Assembly: GCA_965262665.1 (NCBI GenBank)
Contig: CBDHFR010000002.1
Span: forward strand, 310,001-374,000
DNA: 64,000 nt
From: CBDBND01 sp965262665
GTDB lineage: Bacteria; Pseudomonadota; Alphaproteobacteria; Rhodospirillales; Rhodospirillaceae
Direction of reading: 5' to 3'
A program made the position numbers and the translations under genes. Positions 36,193-45,412 of the stretch are shown here, piece after piece. Under the pieces are notes generated by a model, which saw only the letters and a program-made list of their open reading frames with translations, ran no database searches and was not told the origin of the DNA. Position 1 is the first letter of the stretch. Each line of letters starts with the position of its first letter.

Positions 36193-36717
36193 TCAACATT
36201 GCGGGCGCTGCTTGCGGATGGACCCGCGCAATTCGCCGGCAGGATATTTTTCGGTGTGCAGATTGACGTACATGCGATCGGAAACCAGGTAGGCCAGCTC
36301 GCCCTCGTTCAGCACCTTTGAGCCAGACACCGGTGACCTCACACCGTCCGGTGCCATATCGAAGAGTATGGCTGCTTCACCCCCGGGGGTTTGCGGGCCG
36401 TGGACGTAAACGCCGGTGGGCGATGTGGTCAAATCGTCGTACATTAGGGTCCACGAGAACTCGAGCGTGTCGCGCTCCAACATAAAATCGACACTGCCGA
36501 TCCCCGGGCTTTCAGTCACTGCGCTTTCCTCGTCAGCGGACAAGTCGGCAAAAAAGGAAATTGTCGGACCGTCCGTGGCATCGGGGTTGGGCGAGAAATA
36601 GACACAAGACATGTCGGGTTTGGGTCCGCGTCTTGGATCGCGTGTTTGTCCCTCCCCATCATCAATCGTGCCGATAAACAAGAAAAGTATCAGACCTGCT
36701 AACACCGATACCCGCAT
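36193..36717 (-). CDS. Exported CHRD-domain protein
   Basis: 174 residues with a signal peptide (MRVSVLAGLILFLFIGTIDD region). The CHRD features are TLEFSWTLMYDDLTTSPTGV, VYVHGPQTPGGEAAILFDM and the C-terminal MYVNLHTEKYPAGELRGSIR. CHRD domains, named after chordin, occur in exported bacterial proteins of unknown function. The gene abuts the next one (36718) without a gap, so both are probably co-translated. Confidence 0.88.
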   Translation of the reverse strand: MRVSVLAGLILFLFIGTIDDGEGQTRDPRRGPKPDMSCVYFSPNPDATDGPTISFFADLSADEESAVTESPGIGSVDFMLERDTLEFSWTLMYDDLTTSPTGVYVHGPQTPGGEAAILFDMAPDGVRSPVSGSKVLNEGELAYLVSDRMYVNLHTEKYPAGELRGSIRKQRPQC

Positions 36718-37107
36718 TTACTTGAGTCCGCTGGGCATGGTGACAAGCAAGTAGTTGCACGGTTCCTGACTGACGAAACGGGTCATGTGCCCCTGCCCGG
36801 CGATGTCTTCGGCAATCATCATGTCACCCCGGGCCAGTTGCCGCTCTTCGCCGTTGCTGACGGTGATATGCATCTGACCGGAAAATACGGCGATCATAGT
36901 GGTCACTCCGGTCGGCTCGAAATCAATGAAATGACCGGGCAAGGCATGACCGATGCGCCAGTCGGTCACATCCTGCCGGGCCGAATTGATTCGCCGGTAG
37001 TAGGTTCCCTCCTGGGCGTCCCCACCCCCGGGCGCCATCATCCTGAGATCAATTTCGTCGAGTAAGGAATGGCCTGTGCCGTCGGAATAAATGTGCGGCA
37101 ATAACAT
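36718..37107 (-). CDS. Single-domain cupin protein
   Basis: 129 residues, cytoplasmic. The cupin pattern is GHALPGHFIDFEPTGVTTMI, AVFSGQMHITVSNGEERQLA and GDMMIAEDIAGQGHMTR. The two His/Glu metal-binding motifs are only partly recognisable. It ends exactly where the CHRD gene starts. Function unknown. Confidence 0.72.
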   Translation of the reverse strand: MLLPHIYSDGTGHSLLDEIDLRMMAPGGGDAQEGTYYRRINSARQDVTDWRIGHALPGHFIDFEPTGVTTMIAVFSGQMHITVSNGEERQLARGDMMIAEDIAGQGHMTRFVSQEPCNYLLVTMPSGLK

Positions 37108-37171
37108 ACGTCTCTCCCCTGTTTGCCTAGGTCTGAATGAAGCATGAAGTTTTATGTGTGTAAGGGCGTCG

Positions 37172-38284
37172 TTACCTGCCCGATCCGGCCATGACTTTGC
37201 CGTCTTTCATGAGGGTCCGCCAATAGCGGTCAGTGCTGCGCTGGCCGTTGAGAGCGCCAGGTTCCGTATCCCGCTTGTGAACGAAGAGTTTCAATCCCTT
37301 GTAAGCCCATTGGTAGCGGCCGTCGTCCAACGCAATCACCGACCAAAGTCCGATGGGTTCGGTTGCGCCGTCAGCGTAGACCGGCGTCCACAGGTGCGGT
37401 GTTGCCATATCGCGGCCGATTCCAATACCGAAGGCGCGTTGGTCAGGGAGATCATAGGCATATAGGGTCTTACCGATTGAGTCGGCCAACAACGGCCCAG
37501 CATCGGAGTTTTGAATGGTGATCCACTCGGGCATCGGTGGTGGCGGTTCCAAAACCACAGCACGCCACGTCTCAAGGCCGTCACCTGACATATCTCCGGG
37601 CGCAAAGTCACCACTGTAACGATAGAGCGGTCGTCCACGGTACGCCCACTGTTTGGTTCCGTCGTTCCGATCAATAATGGTCCAGTCGTCCAGTGTCGAC
37701 CGGGCTCGCCACCAAGATTCTACGGGCCGCCACGTCTTGGCACAGTCCCCGATGCAGGTGGATGCGCTCGGTTCATCCGCATTGGATGTGTAGAGCGTTA
37801 TATTTTTCTGGTCGACCAACAAATATCCGCCCGGTGTTTTATTCGTGCTGAACCCCGGCGGGAGCGCCACTGGTTTCACCGCCACGTACCATTGCTGGAG
37901 GAATTCGTCGCCGTTCATATCGGCTGGAGAGGTATCGCGGCTGAAAGTGTAGAGCGGTTTGCCGCGGAAGGCCCATTGCTTGATTCCGTTTTCTCGCACC
38001 ACCACGGTCCAATCGCCTGTGGGGTGCGCATTCTCATCCGCTTTTAAGGGCGGCCAGGTTTCCAAACAGTCCTCAACGCAAAGAGGTGAGCCTGAGCGGG
38101 GATCCTTTGAATAGGTATACAGGGTCATGCCCTGGGCATTGGTCAGAACCCATCCATGACCCCGTGCATTTAATTTGATGTCTGCTGGCGTGACGTCATC
38201 GCTTTCCGTCGCAGCAAAGACGGCCGTCACAAATAACGCAACACCGAACGGTAAAGCCAAGAGAATGAAAGATCGTTTGATCAT
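37172..38284 (-). CDS. Exported protein with repeated lipoprotein-15-like units
   Basis: About 370 residues with signal peptide (MIKRSFILLALPFGVALFVT). At least three tandem units of the COG4315 / PF03640 type follow: GMTLYTYSKDPRSGSPLCVE with CLETWPPLKA; ITLYTSNADEPSAST with CIGDCAKTWRPV; and KTLYAYDLPD. Between them are the matching second halves WAFRGKPLYTFSRDTSPADM, WAYRGRPLYRYSGDFAPGDM and WAYKGLKLFVHKRDTEPGAL. The units carry Cys pairs (CVEDC, CIGDC). Function unknown. The start overlaps the DUF1552 stop (TGATG), so the genes are translationally coupled. Confidence 0.82.
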   Translation of the reverse strand: MIKRSFILLALPFGVALFVTAVFAATESDDVTPADIKLNARGHGWVLTNAQGMTLYTYSKDPRSGSPLCVEDCLETWPPLKADENAHPTGDWTVVVRENGIKQWAFRGKPLYTFSRDTSPADMNGDEFLQQWYVAVKPVALPPGFSTNKTPGGYLLVDQKNITLYTSNADEPSASTCIGDCAKTWRPVESWWRARSTLDDWTIIDRNDGTKQWAYRGRPLYRYSGDFAPGDMSGDGLETWRAVVLEPPPPMPEWITIQNSDAGPLLADSIGKTLYAYDLPDQRAFGIGIGRDMATPHLWTPVYADGATEPIGLWSVIALDDGRYQWAYKGLKLFVHKRDTEPGALNGQRSTDRYWRTLMKDGKVMAGSGR

Positions 38285-39657
38285 CACGCCATGACTTCTG
38301 TGATTGCCCTTGAAGTCTGCAAAGATTTGGTGCCCCAGCGCCTGAGCGGCACGCCCATAATCTGCATGGCCGTGTATCCGACACGGGTAATAGGATCACC
38401 GCCACCGACAATGTGCATGCCAGTTTTCATTCTCCCGCCAGCCTTGCCTGCCATGAAAATGGGTATGCTGTCGATGGTGTGGAGTTTGGCGTAATTGGTT
38501 TCGCTGGCGGCGAAGATCAAACAGTTGTCGAGCAACGTGCCGTCGCCTTCACGAATGCTGGACAATTTTTCCAAGTAAGTCGCAAAGGCTTCACTGCAAC
38601 GCTGATTGAACCAGAAGGCCAGTGGCTGGTAACCGAGATCGGAATCAATCAGTTCCATATGTGTCAACAGATGGTGGGTGTATGACTCGCCGACCCGGCG
38701 CACATTGGCGAAGTTATCGGTAAACACCAGATTGAAAACATGGGTCTGATTGCACGCAACCGCCATAGCCAGCAATTCTGCCATTACTGCGTGGGTTTCG
38801 ATGACATTGGGCATCTCCCGAACCCGGGCCAGTTTTTCTTCCGGCGGATCAGACGGTTTGGTTGGCACTAAACAGGCCTCATTCGGTTCAGGTTTTTGCA
38901 ATTGAAGCGCCAGCCGGTTTTCGATCTGGCGAATGGAGGTGAAATACTCATCCATGCGGTCCCGGTCTGCCGCGCCAAGCGTGCCGATGAACCGCTGATG
39001 GTCCTCCATGAAGGCGGACAGCACGCTCTTTTCCACCATAACGTTGGGATCTGGTTTGAACTCATCAGCATTGGGGTCGACAAAATCGGGTCCGAAGATT
39101 CGAGTATACAATTCAACTGGTGAAACGATGGCTTCCGCTCGGCTTTCCGTGTTGCGGGCACTGTAGTTTTCACGAGCGATACCGGCGCTGGAAACGTCGA
39201 TGGTCTTGAACCGGGTGCGATTACCGATCTCGTCGGCCACCAGCAGATCGAGAGTCGGATTGACGATCTCTCCTTCCTTCTGCGGCACGGTGCCGGTACG
39301 ATTCCCGACCCAGCCGGTGAAGTGGGTGTAATTGGACCGCCCGTCGAGCGGCATGCCGAACCCTGAGAAGAAATTCAGCTGGTCTTCGTAGGGCTTGAGC
39401 GCTTTGGTTTCTTCGAGGAAGTCTATGCCCGGTCCCGACTGCGCCTTGGGTGCAATAGCATGACCGGGGGTGTGGCCCATCCCCCAGTACCAGCTGCCAA
39501 AACGCACTGGCAGTGGGCTGCCCTTGGCCGCCAGAGCTGTGCCGTTGTCATTGAGAAAACAGTCCAGCAAGGGTAGAGCGACAGACACGACACCACCGCC
39601 CAAGAGTCCGCGCAAGATCTGACGGCGGGCGGGCTTACGGGGCAATAGAATACTCAT
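38284..39657 (-). CDS. DUF1552-domain protein with Tat-like signal
   Basis: About 457 residues. The N-terminus ARRQILRGLLGGGVVSVALP is a twin-arginine type signal. The domain shows RFGSWYWGMGHTPGHA, FFSGFGMPLDGRSNYTH and the C-terminal LDNCLIFAASETNYAKLHT. DUF1552 proteins are almost always encoded next to DUF1592/DUF1588 proteins, best known from Planctomycetes and Myxobacteria. The family resembles sulfatase/alkaline-phosphatase-like folds but has no proven function. The start overlaps the DUF1592 stop by ATGA. Confidence 0.9.
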   Translation of the reverse strand: MSILLPRKPARRQILRGLLGGGVVSVALPLLDCFLNDNGTALAAKGSPLPVRFGSWYWGMGHTPGHAIAPKAQSGPGIDFLEETKALKPYEDQLNFFSGFGMPLDGRSNYTHFTGWVGNRTGTVPQKEGEIVNPTLDLLVADEIGNRTRFKTIDVSSAGIARENYSARNTESRAEAIVSPVELYTRIFGPDFVDPNADEFKPDPNVMVEKSVLSAFMEDHQRFIGTLGAADRDRMDEYFTSIRQIENRLALQLQKPEPNEACLVPTKPSDPPEEKLARVREMPNVIETHAVMAELLAMAVACNQTHVFNLVFTDNFANVRRVGESYTHHLLTHMELIDSDLGYQPLAFWFNQRCSEAFATYLEKLSSIREGDGTLLDNCLIFAASETNYAKLHTIDSIPIFMAGKAGGRMKTGMHIVGGGDPITRVGYTAMQIMGVPLRRWGTKSLQTSRAITEVMA

Positions 39658-41333
39658 GGCTGACTCTCCGCCATTGCGATGTTGGCTGTGGATGTTGAGG
39701 CCTCTCGCGTGGGATCGGCATCGTTAATCGGCTCCGAAACTGCATAGAACGCCCGGCTGGTGGCAATCCGGCGTAATAGATCCGGGAAGCGGTAGCCGTC
39801 GTCTGCAAATCTTTCTTCCAGATACGCCATGTAGCTCCTATCGCCCGCCTCCATTGGCCGGCCTAAAGCATACTCCGTAAGTCGGTTGACCAGACAGGCC
39901 GTGGTTGCTGGATTTTGCCACATGGCGCGTCCCAGACCGGCGCCGCCTTCGAAGGGAATGCCATCCAATTCACCACTGGCGTCGATAAAGGCGCCGTTTT
40001 CGGTTGTACGGAACTGGGCAATGCCGTCCAGCTGTTCAAGGCCGAGGCCAATGGGGTCTATGATCTTGTGACATCCGACGCAGGCCGGTTCGACACTGTG
40101 TGCCGCCAAGCGATCCTTTGCCGTCGGATTGGGCGATTCAGGATCTTCGAACTGGGAGAAATCCACATCAGCTGGCGGGCTGGGCACTTGCTGACACAGC
40201 AACGCTTCGCGGATGGCCATGCCCCTTAATGTGGGTGAACTGCGCCCGGGATGAGACGCCAAAGCAGCAAAACCCACTTGCATAAGCAATCCCGCGCGCG
40301 GATCGCTTTCCGGGAATTCAAAAGGTTCCCAAGCATTACCGGTGGGGCGGCTGGTTGGCACGCGATAGACGCGGGCTAGCGGACCGGTGACAAACGTCTT
40401 TTTGTTAGTGAACAGATTGCGATAATCCTCCCGGCGTTCCATCAACAGGTCGAGCACCGTCAGCAGTACCTGCTCCTTGGCATCTTCGATCACTTGAACG
40501 GTGAACGCCGGATAAATAATGCTGTCCTTCTCTAACGTTTCGAACTCTTCGAAGCGGAGAAAGTCCATAAAGAACGCGCGCACACCGGCTTCCAGACGAT
40601 GAGACGCCATCATCCGTTCCACATGAGCATCGATTCCATCCTGCGTATCCAGCTCGCCGCGCTCGGCCCCATTGAGCAGCGTTTCGTTGGACGTCGTGTT
40701 CCACAATAGGAAGCTCAGACGTGCCGCTTTGGCATAAGCAGTCAATCGGCGTTTGGTAGAATCGGACGGGTCCGGTTCTGTTATATCGACGACGAAAAGG
40801 AACTGGGGCGATGTCAACATCCCCGCCAGACCAAGGGTAATGCCGTAATAGAAATCACCATTGGACAAGGCGCCGTCCCTGGCCGCCGCGATAGGAATGG
40901 CAAGTTCATCGTCTGTCATCGGCCGGCGGTAGAGCAAACGCCCCACCTCGGAAAAGAATTGCCGTGCACAGGTGTCATCGGGTGCGGATGCGGAGGCCGG
41001 CTCACACGCAAACTGACTGGACCGGTTCTCTACGTTGACGACCTGCTGGGCAATAGACCGGGCCATGCCGTAAAACTTTTCAAACCCGGATGGTGTGATC
41101 CGCGCCGTTTGGGCACCCAAAGCCAGCAATCCTTCCGTCCGTAAAAGTGAATCCGCCTGACCGGCGACAGTGATGTGTGGGCCAAACACATCAGCGATAA
41201 CGTTGTGGTATTGGTCATTGGACAAGCGGCGCATGGCCCATGGCGATCCGTCGGTGACGGGCTCGGGCTGGTCACAGGCCGCCAGCAAAACGACGCTAAG
41301 CAAAAGTGTGAAAGCGGTGCGCATCATATTCAT
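39654..41333 (-). CDS. DUF1592/DUF1588 lipoprotein with cytochrome-c-like CxxCH
   Basis: About 559 residues from MNMMRTAFTLLLSVVLLAAC, a lipoprotein signal with lipobox LLAAC. Order of parts: an N-terminal DUF1587-like segment (MRRLSNDQYHNVIADVF); the DUF1595/1592 region (FFSEVGRLLYRRPMTDDELA, LAGMLTSPQFLFVVD, RLSFLLWNTTSNETLL); DUF1588 with HPGRSSPTLRGMAIREALLC and ACVGCHKIIDPIGLGLEQLD; and a C-terminal DUF1585-like region (CLVNRLTEYALGRPM). CVGCH fits covalent haem c attachment, suggesting a redox role outside the cytoplasm. Coupled by ATGA overlaps to the genes on both sides. Confidence 0.9.
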   Translation of the reverse strand: MNMMRTAFTLLLSVVLLAACDQPEPVTDGSPWAMRRLSNDQYHNVIADVFGPHITVAGQADSLLRTEGLLALGAQTARITPSGFEKFYGMARSIAQQVVNVENRSSQFACEPASASAPDDTCARQFFSEVGRLLYRRPMTDDELAIPIAAARDGALSNGDFYYGITLGLAGMLTSPQFLFVVDITEPDPSDSTKRRLTAYAKAARLSFLLWNTTSNETLLNGAERGELDTQDGIDAHVERMMASHRLEAGVRAFFMDFLRFEEFETLEKDSIIYPAFTVQVIEDAKEQVLLTVLDLLMERREDYRNLFTNKKTFVTGPLARVYRVPTSRPTGNAWEPFEFPESDPRAGLLMQVGFAALASHPGRSSPTLRGMAIREALLCQQVPSPPADVDFSQFEDPESPNPTAKDRLAAHSVEPACVGCHKIIDPIGLGLEQLDGIAQFRTTENGAFIDASGELDGIPFEGGAGLGRAMWQNPATTACLVNRLTEYALGRPMEAGDRSYMAYLEERFADDGYRFPDLLRRIATSRAFYAVSEPINDADPTREASTSTANIAMAESQP

Positions 41334-42466
41334 CGCGCTGCCTGTTGGGTGCTGTCTTTGGGATGAATGATGAACGCTGCGTAGGCGCCGACTTCGAAGG
41401 CAGTAGAGAGATGGGCGCATTGCCCCGTTTCCGGATCGGGATAGCCGTCGGCCAGTTCATGGGCCGCTCGATACATGGCGGGGCAATCATCCGCTGTTGA
41501 CGTATGCCCCACCATTCCGCCGACGTAATAGAGAAACTCATCCATATTGTAGTACCCAGAAACGAGCCCATTCGCCGTTGCGCCGTCCGACGTGATTTCC
41601 AGGCGCAGGTCCATGTCCTTGATCACCGGGTGCATGAAATTGTAGTTGCCGTAGAAAGGCAGACTGACATCGCCCCGTTCCGTGGTCAGGACGCCGTCCT
41701 TGATCGCACCCTTAAGGGAATCTCCATAGCGCGGTTTGTCGCCGTCCATATCGATGTTGTAACTGGAAAACGGCAAGGGCCGGCCGCTGCCGTCTAAAGC
41801 AAATTGATCGACGGAGCGGTAAAAAGTGACCGTGACGTCGTCATCGTTGCGCCCATCGTCGACATCAGCAACCTCGATGAGAACCATACCAAGGCCGCTG
41901 GTGCCCCGTCCTTCGTGGGCGTTCAATTCCGGCAGACCGCCCTTGCGCCAGCCGTAAACACAACCGACGACCCGGTACAATTGATTATCGATCCCCGGTG
42001 TTCCGTCCGGATGGGTGAAGTTTTCATGAGCGCAGGTCTTGGGCGTGGCGCTGCCATCGCTATTGCCGTCTAGGTTGACGCCGTAGGAATACTTGCCCTC
42101 GACCACGCGCATAGGCGGATCAGTGACCACTGTTGGATTGAGGCACACGTTTTCGCCTTCAGGACCGCGGCGCATTGCAGTAGGCATACGGTTGAGGTTG
42201 GAGCGCAAACCGTTTTCCGTTAGCTCCGCGCGCTTCTCTTTGGAGAGTCCACGCCACCAGATTTCATCATTGCTGACGGACAACCCTTCGGGACATTCGT
42301 CGACGAACCGACTGTTGTAGATCGCCGTGAACCAGTCCCGCACAACAAAACCTAGCGTACCCTCCACGGGTTGCTGCGCGTTAACGGTCGTGGGTAATAA
42401 AACCAGCAGCGCAGAGCAAAGAACGGCCGTTTGTACCAAGCCTCTCACTGGTCGTGCGTGTTTCAT
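41330..42466 (-). CDS. Exported protein of unknown function, first gene of the DUF1592 operon
   Basis: About 378 residues starting at the Met at 42466 (MKHARPVRGLVQTAVLCSAL), behind a strong ribosome binding site (GGGAGGCAG). The signal peptide ends near TTVNAQ. The mature part has acidic and aromatic stretches (FYRSVDQFALDGSGRPLPFS, YNIDMDGDKPRYGDSLKG) and several Cys (DECPEG, ENVCLN, KTCAHEN, DDCPAMY), possibly disulfides. No family recognised. It overlaps the DUF1592 gene by ATGA. The open frame extends upstream to 42850, but that part is IS630 sequence. Confidence 0.75.
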   Translation of the reverse strand: MKHARPVRGLVQTAVLCSALLVLLPTTVNAQQPVEGTLGFVVRDWFTAIYNSRFVDECPEGLSVSNDEIWWRGLSKEKRAELTENGLRSNLNRMPTAMRRGPEGENVCLNPTVVTDPPMRVVEGKYSYGVNLDGNSDGSATPKTCAHENFTHPDGTPGIDNQLYRVVGCVYGWRKGGLPELNAHEGRGTSGLGMVLIEVADVDDGRNDDDVTVTFYRSVDQFALDGSGRPLPFSSYNIDMDGDKPRYGDSLKGAIKDGVLTTERGDVSLPFYGNYNFMHPVIKDMDLRLEITSDGATANGLVSGYYNMDEFLYYVGGMVGHTSTADDCPAMYRAAHELADGYPDPETGQCAHLSTAFEVGAYAAFIIHPKDSTQQAAR

Positions 42467-42559
42467 TCTGCCTCCCAAACCGAACCCAGAGAGTTCTATA
42501 ATAGAGAGTTTACCATCCTCCCTTCCCGTCTTAGGAAGAGGCTTTTGAGGCGGACATAT

Positions 42560-42838
42560 AGCGGACACCCTCTCCACCGCCGTCAGCTGCGGAACCGCGC
42601 CGGGAGATTTGTGGTCGTGCAGGCCCTCGGGGCCTGCCTGATTGAACCGGTACACCCAGTCGCGCAGGCTCTGGCGGTCCATGCCGCCAACCGCCGCCGC
42701 ATCCCTACGGTTCATGTCATCATAAACCGCCGCAATCGCCAGAAGGCGGCGCACCTGATTGGGATCTGTCGCTTTGCGCGCCAAGGCCCGCGCTTGGACC
42801 GCGTCATAGTCCGTTCGCAACGGGATCTTCGCCGACAT
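42560..42838 (-). mobile_element. IS630-family fragment, N-terminal transposase part
   Basis: The minus strand encodes MSAKIPLRTDYDAVQARALA, NQVRRLLAIAAVYDDMNRRD and GGMDRQSLRDWVYRFNQAGP, then HDHKSPGAVPQLT. This is the helix-turn-helix half of an IS630-type transposase of a different subgroup from the others here. Homology ends near 42560. The catalytic half is absent. By chance the frame stays open into the downstream exported-protein gene. Confidence 0.8.
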
Positions 42839-42933
42839 CAAATCCTCCATTTAAAGCCAGCTTTCTATGAATCACATCATTGCGCCATGGGGAATCCCTA
42901 AAAGAGAATCAATCTCAATGACCGCTGGTATAA

Positions 42934-42981
42934 ACTTTGGTAAGAGTGGTGCCAGAGATCGGATTCCACCCGGCAGTACCA
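42934..42981 (+). repeat. Degenerate tRNA 3'-half-like sequence
   Basis: The stretch ACTTTGGTAAGAGTGGTGCC ... CGGATTCCACCCGGCAGT ACCA resembles the 3' half of tRNA-Thr (TTGGTAA loop, T-arm-like segment, CCGGC, ACCA followed by TTT), but with many differences. The pairing of the T stem is poor. It could be an old attachment-site scar or a tRNA remnant. Confidence 0.4.
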
Positions 42982-43007
42982 TTTCAACAATAACAATTTG
43001 ATCTTTT

Positions 43008-44351
43008 TTACGCCTGTTTCTGGGCCCAGGTTTTGGCTTCGGCAAACGACAAGGCGTAGTACTTCAAATTGTAGATCAGGAACCCGGCAGCGAAGAGCCC
43101 GGCCAGGAGCGAGATCGATACCACCGAATAGCGCAGCATGGAATCATCCCGGAACACATAATCCGTGAACAGCGCAATGCCGGTCGGACCAATGGTCAGG
43201 CCGAGGATGTTGACGGTAAAGAAGTACATGGCAGACGTCTGCGCCCGCAACTGGTTAGGGGTGACCATCATCAAGGCGGAGAGCCCGGCCGCTGTCGCCA
43301 TGCTGGTACCGACGGAAACGGGCAAGAGCATGACAATAGACAGATATGGATGGGGCATCAGCGGCGTCAGCACGGCGGTGACGACTCCCAGCAGACTGCC
43401 CCACAACGCGGTGCGCATATGGGCATCGTCATACCCTTTGGCGGCGAACATCTCCGCGGTCTTGGCCGCGGCAATCACAGCCAACGGCCCTGAAATAAGG
43501 GTGACGATGCCGTAAGCCAGACCGATCTCTTGAATGGTCCAATCCCAAGTGCGGATGAACATGGTCGGGATCCAGGCATAGAATCCATAAGCCAGGATGG
43601 TGACGACGGACATGCCGACAAAGTGGCTGCCGTACATGTTGCGGCGCTTCAAGAGAAAGGCCACCACTTGCGCAAAGGGAATATGGCTAGACGCAGTGCC
43701 GTCTTCAGCCACACGCTGCATTTGTTCGCGGCGCGCCGGTTCCCGCACCGCCATCATCAGCACGGCCACCAGCAATCCCGGCAAACCGACGACGAGGAAC
43801 ACGGTCTGCCAGGCAAACAAAGTGCCCACCACCGGCAGGGTCACCGGCGGTGCGTTGAACACGAAGGCGATCACCTGACTGCCAATGATCATTGCCATGC
43901 CGACACCAAGAGCGATACCCATGGTGTAGAAGGCCACGGCCCGGCCCCGCGTTTCCTTGGGGAAGTAATCGCTGATCATGGATAGGGCGCTCGGGCTCAG
44001 CGCCGCCTCCCCAACTCCCACACCGATGCGGGCGGCAAACAATTGAAAGTAGTTGCGGGCCAAGCCGCAGGCTGCCGTCATCAGGCACCAGATCGTCACG
44101 CCAGCGATGATAATTTTCTTACGGCTATACAAATCGGCAAGGCGGCCGATGGGAATGCCGAGAAAGGTATAGAAGATAGTAAAGGCCAACCCAAGGAGCA
44201 GACTCATCTGGGTATCGGAAATGCCGAGGTCGGCGCGGATCGGCTCAACCATCAGCGCCATGATTTGGCGGTCGATGAAGGACGCCACATAGGCCAGGGT
44301 GAGAATAACCACCACAGTCCAGGCATAGGTGGGAGACGGATAGTCCACCAT
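43008..44351 (-). CDS. MFS transporter, spinster-like
   Basis: 447 residues with 12 membrane helices. Diagnostic parts: YVASFIDRQIMALMVEPIRA, LLGLAFTIFYTFLGIPIGRL, ADLYSRKKIIIAGVTIW (motif A) and FAARIGVGVGEAALSPSALS. These match the spinster branch of the MFS, found in degradation clusters for steroids, aromatics and similar compounds. Intact and alone on its transcript; the upstream region (44352-44400) is AT-rich and probably holds the promoter. Confidence 0.88.
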   Translation of the reverse strand: MVDYPSPTYAWTVVVILTLAYVASFIDRQIMALMVEPIRADLGISDTQMSLLLGLAFTIFYTFLGIPIGRLADLYSRKKIIIAGVTIWCLMTAACGLARNYFQLFAARIGVGVGEAALSPSALSMISDYFPKETRGRAVAFYTMGIALGVGMAMIIGSQVIAFVFNAPPVTLPVVGTLFAWQTVFLVVGLPGLLVAVLMMAVREPARREQMQRVAEDGTASSHIPFAQVVAFLLKRRNMYGSHFVGMSVVTILAYGFYAWIPTMFIRTWDWTIQEIGLAYGIVTLISGPLAVIAAAKTAEMFAAKGYDDAHMRTALWGSLLGVVTAVLTPLMPHPYLSIVMLLPVSVGTSMATAAGLSALMMVTPNQLRAQTSAMYFFTVNILGLTIGPTGIALFTDYVFRDDSMLRYSVVSISLLAGLFAAGFLIYNLKYYALSFAEAKTWAQKQA

Positions 44352-45178
44352 ATATTACTCTTAAAATATTGTTATATAATGGTTTTTTATAATTTTACTT
44401 TCTTGTCCCCACATTTATCCCCACCTATTGAGCGGGAACGAATGCGAAATCGTGGGAATGAATCCTGACCAGCCAGACCAAATGGTCCAAGTGTTTTGAG
44501 AGAATCTGGCCCGTTGGTTTCGTTTTTGCAGTGATGTGTGATCAGGATATGTGGATGTTTGAGGTCCTGGCAAGCAAATCAAACACGCCGCCTGATCAGC
44601 CCATCACCAAATTTCGGGCATAGCTCATCGGGGCACCGGGCCAAGACCAGGCATCAAGCCGCAGCCCGGCACTCGAGTGAGCCACAATCGGATACCAGAT
44701 GACGGCATTAACCAATGACCGTTACGCGTGCGGGAGCCCTAAGGGGGGCGACGTTATCCCCTTAAAAGCCCTATTTCAGGTCTGGAATATGGTGTGTTGG
44801 GGGTGGTAGCGCTGCCGTGTGAAGCTGGAGTGGCATGACCGGCGCCCCACGAGCGGGTTGAAAATGAGGGCCCAAAATGTCCCGAGGCCGTGTCCTCACG
44901 CGTCCCGATGGCGGGCAATGACAGACCGTTGGCATATCCACCCCACCTGGACGTTCCTGGACGATCAGTGAGATTTATATGCGATCGCGCTCAAATGCCC
45001 CTAAGTGGCTGATGGATTGGGTATCTCAAAATCTGAGTTGTCGCGCCTCGGGGCTCCGACATTTAGGCGAACTCGGTAAACGGTTCGGCTCTTTCGGCAG
45101 CTAGACCCCGATCTCCACTTCTAGCGCCTGGCCGAAGCCCAAACCTCTTTTTTACAGTCCTCTGGCGGTACTTTCGTC
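44352..45178. other. Intergenic stretch without recognisable genes
   Basis: No frame longer than about 60 codons looks coding. At 44739-44766 a short CCTAAGGGGGGCGACGTTAT followed by CCCCTTAA resembles the tip of the IS1595 end (ATTATCCCCTTAA), so an old transposon end is possible. The rest shows no repeat or RNA that I can recognise. Confidence 0.4.
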
Positions 45179-45373
45179 TTACGCCTGTCCGGCGCCAGCC
45201 GTTCTTGGCAAGAACATCGACAATAGCCGCGAGAGCACTTGTTCCTTCGCTAGTTTTGGCTCCTTCTCGGGTTCATATTCCTTGAGGTATTGAATCCTCA
45301 TCTTCATGCGCCCGGTGTTCTCGTCGTAGATCGTTCTACAAAAGCACCCAGGAACTCCTAGCTTTGGTTCCAT
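45179..45373 (-). CDS. Possible small protein, unknown
   Basis: A 64-codon frame, MEPKLGVPGCFCRTIYDENT to PRTAGAGQA, rich in Lys and Glu in the middle (KEYEPEKEPKLAKEQ). No family recognised. It may be the end of a gene truncated by the tandem repeats and IS21 fragment next to it, or spurious. Confidence 0.25.
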   Translation of the reverse strand: MEPKLGVPGCFCRTIYDENTGRMKMRIQYLKEYEPEKEPKLAKEQVLSRLLSMFLPRTAGAGQA

Positions 45374-45412
45374 CTGTTTTGTTGATAGCTGTCGACTTTA
45401 CCATACCAACGC

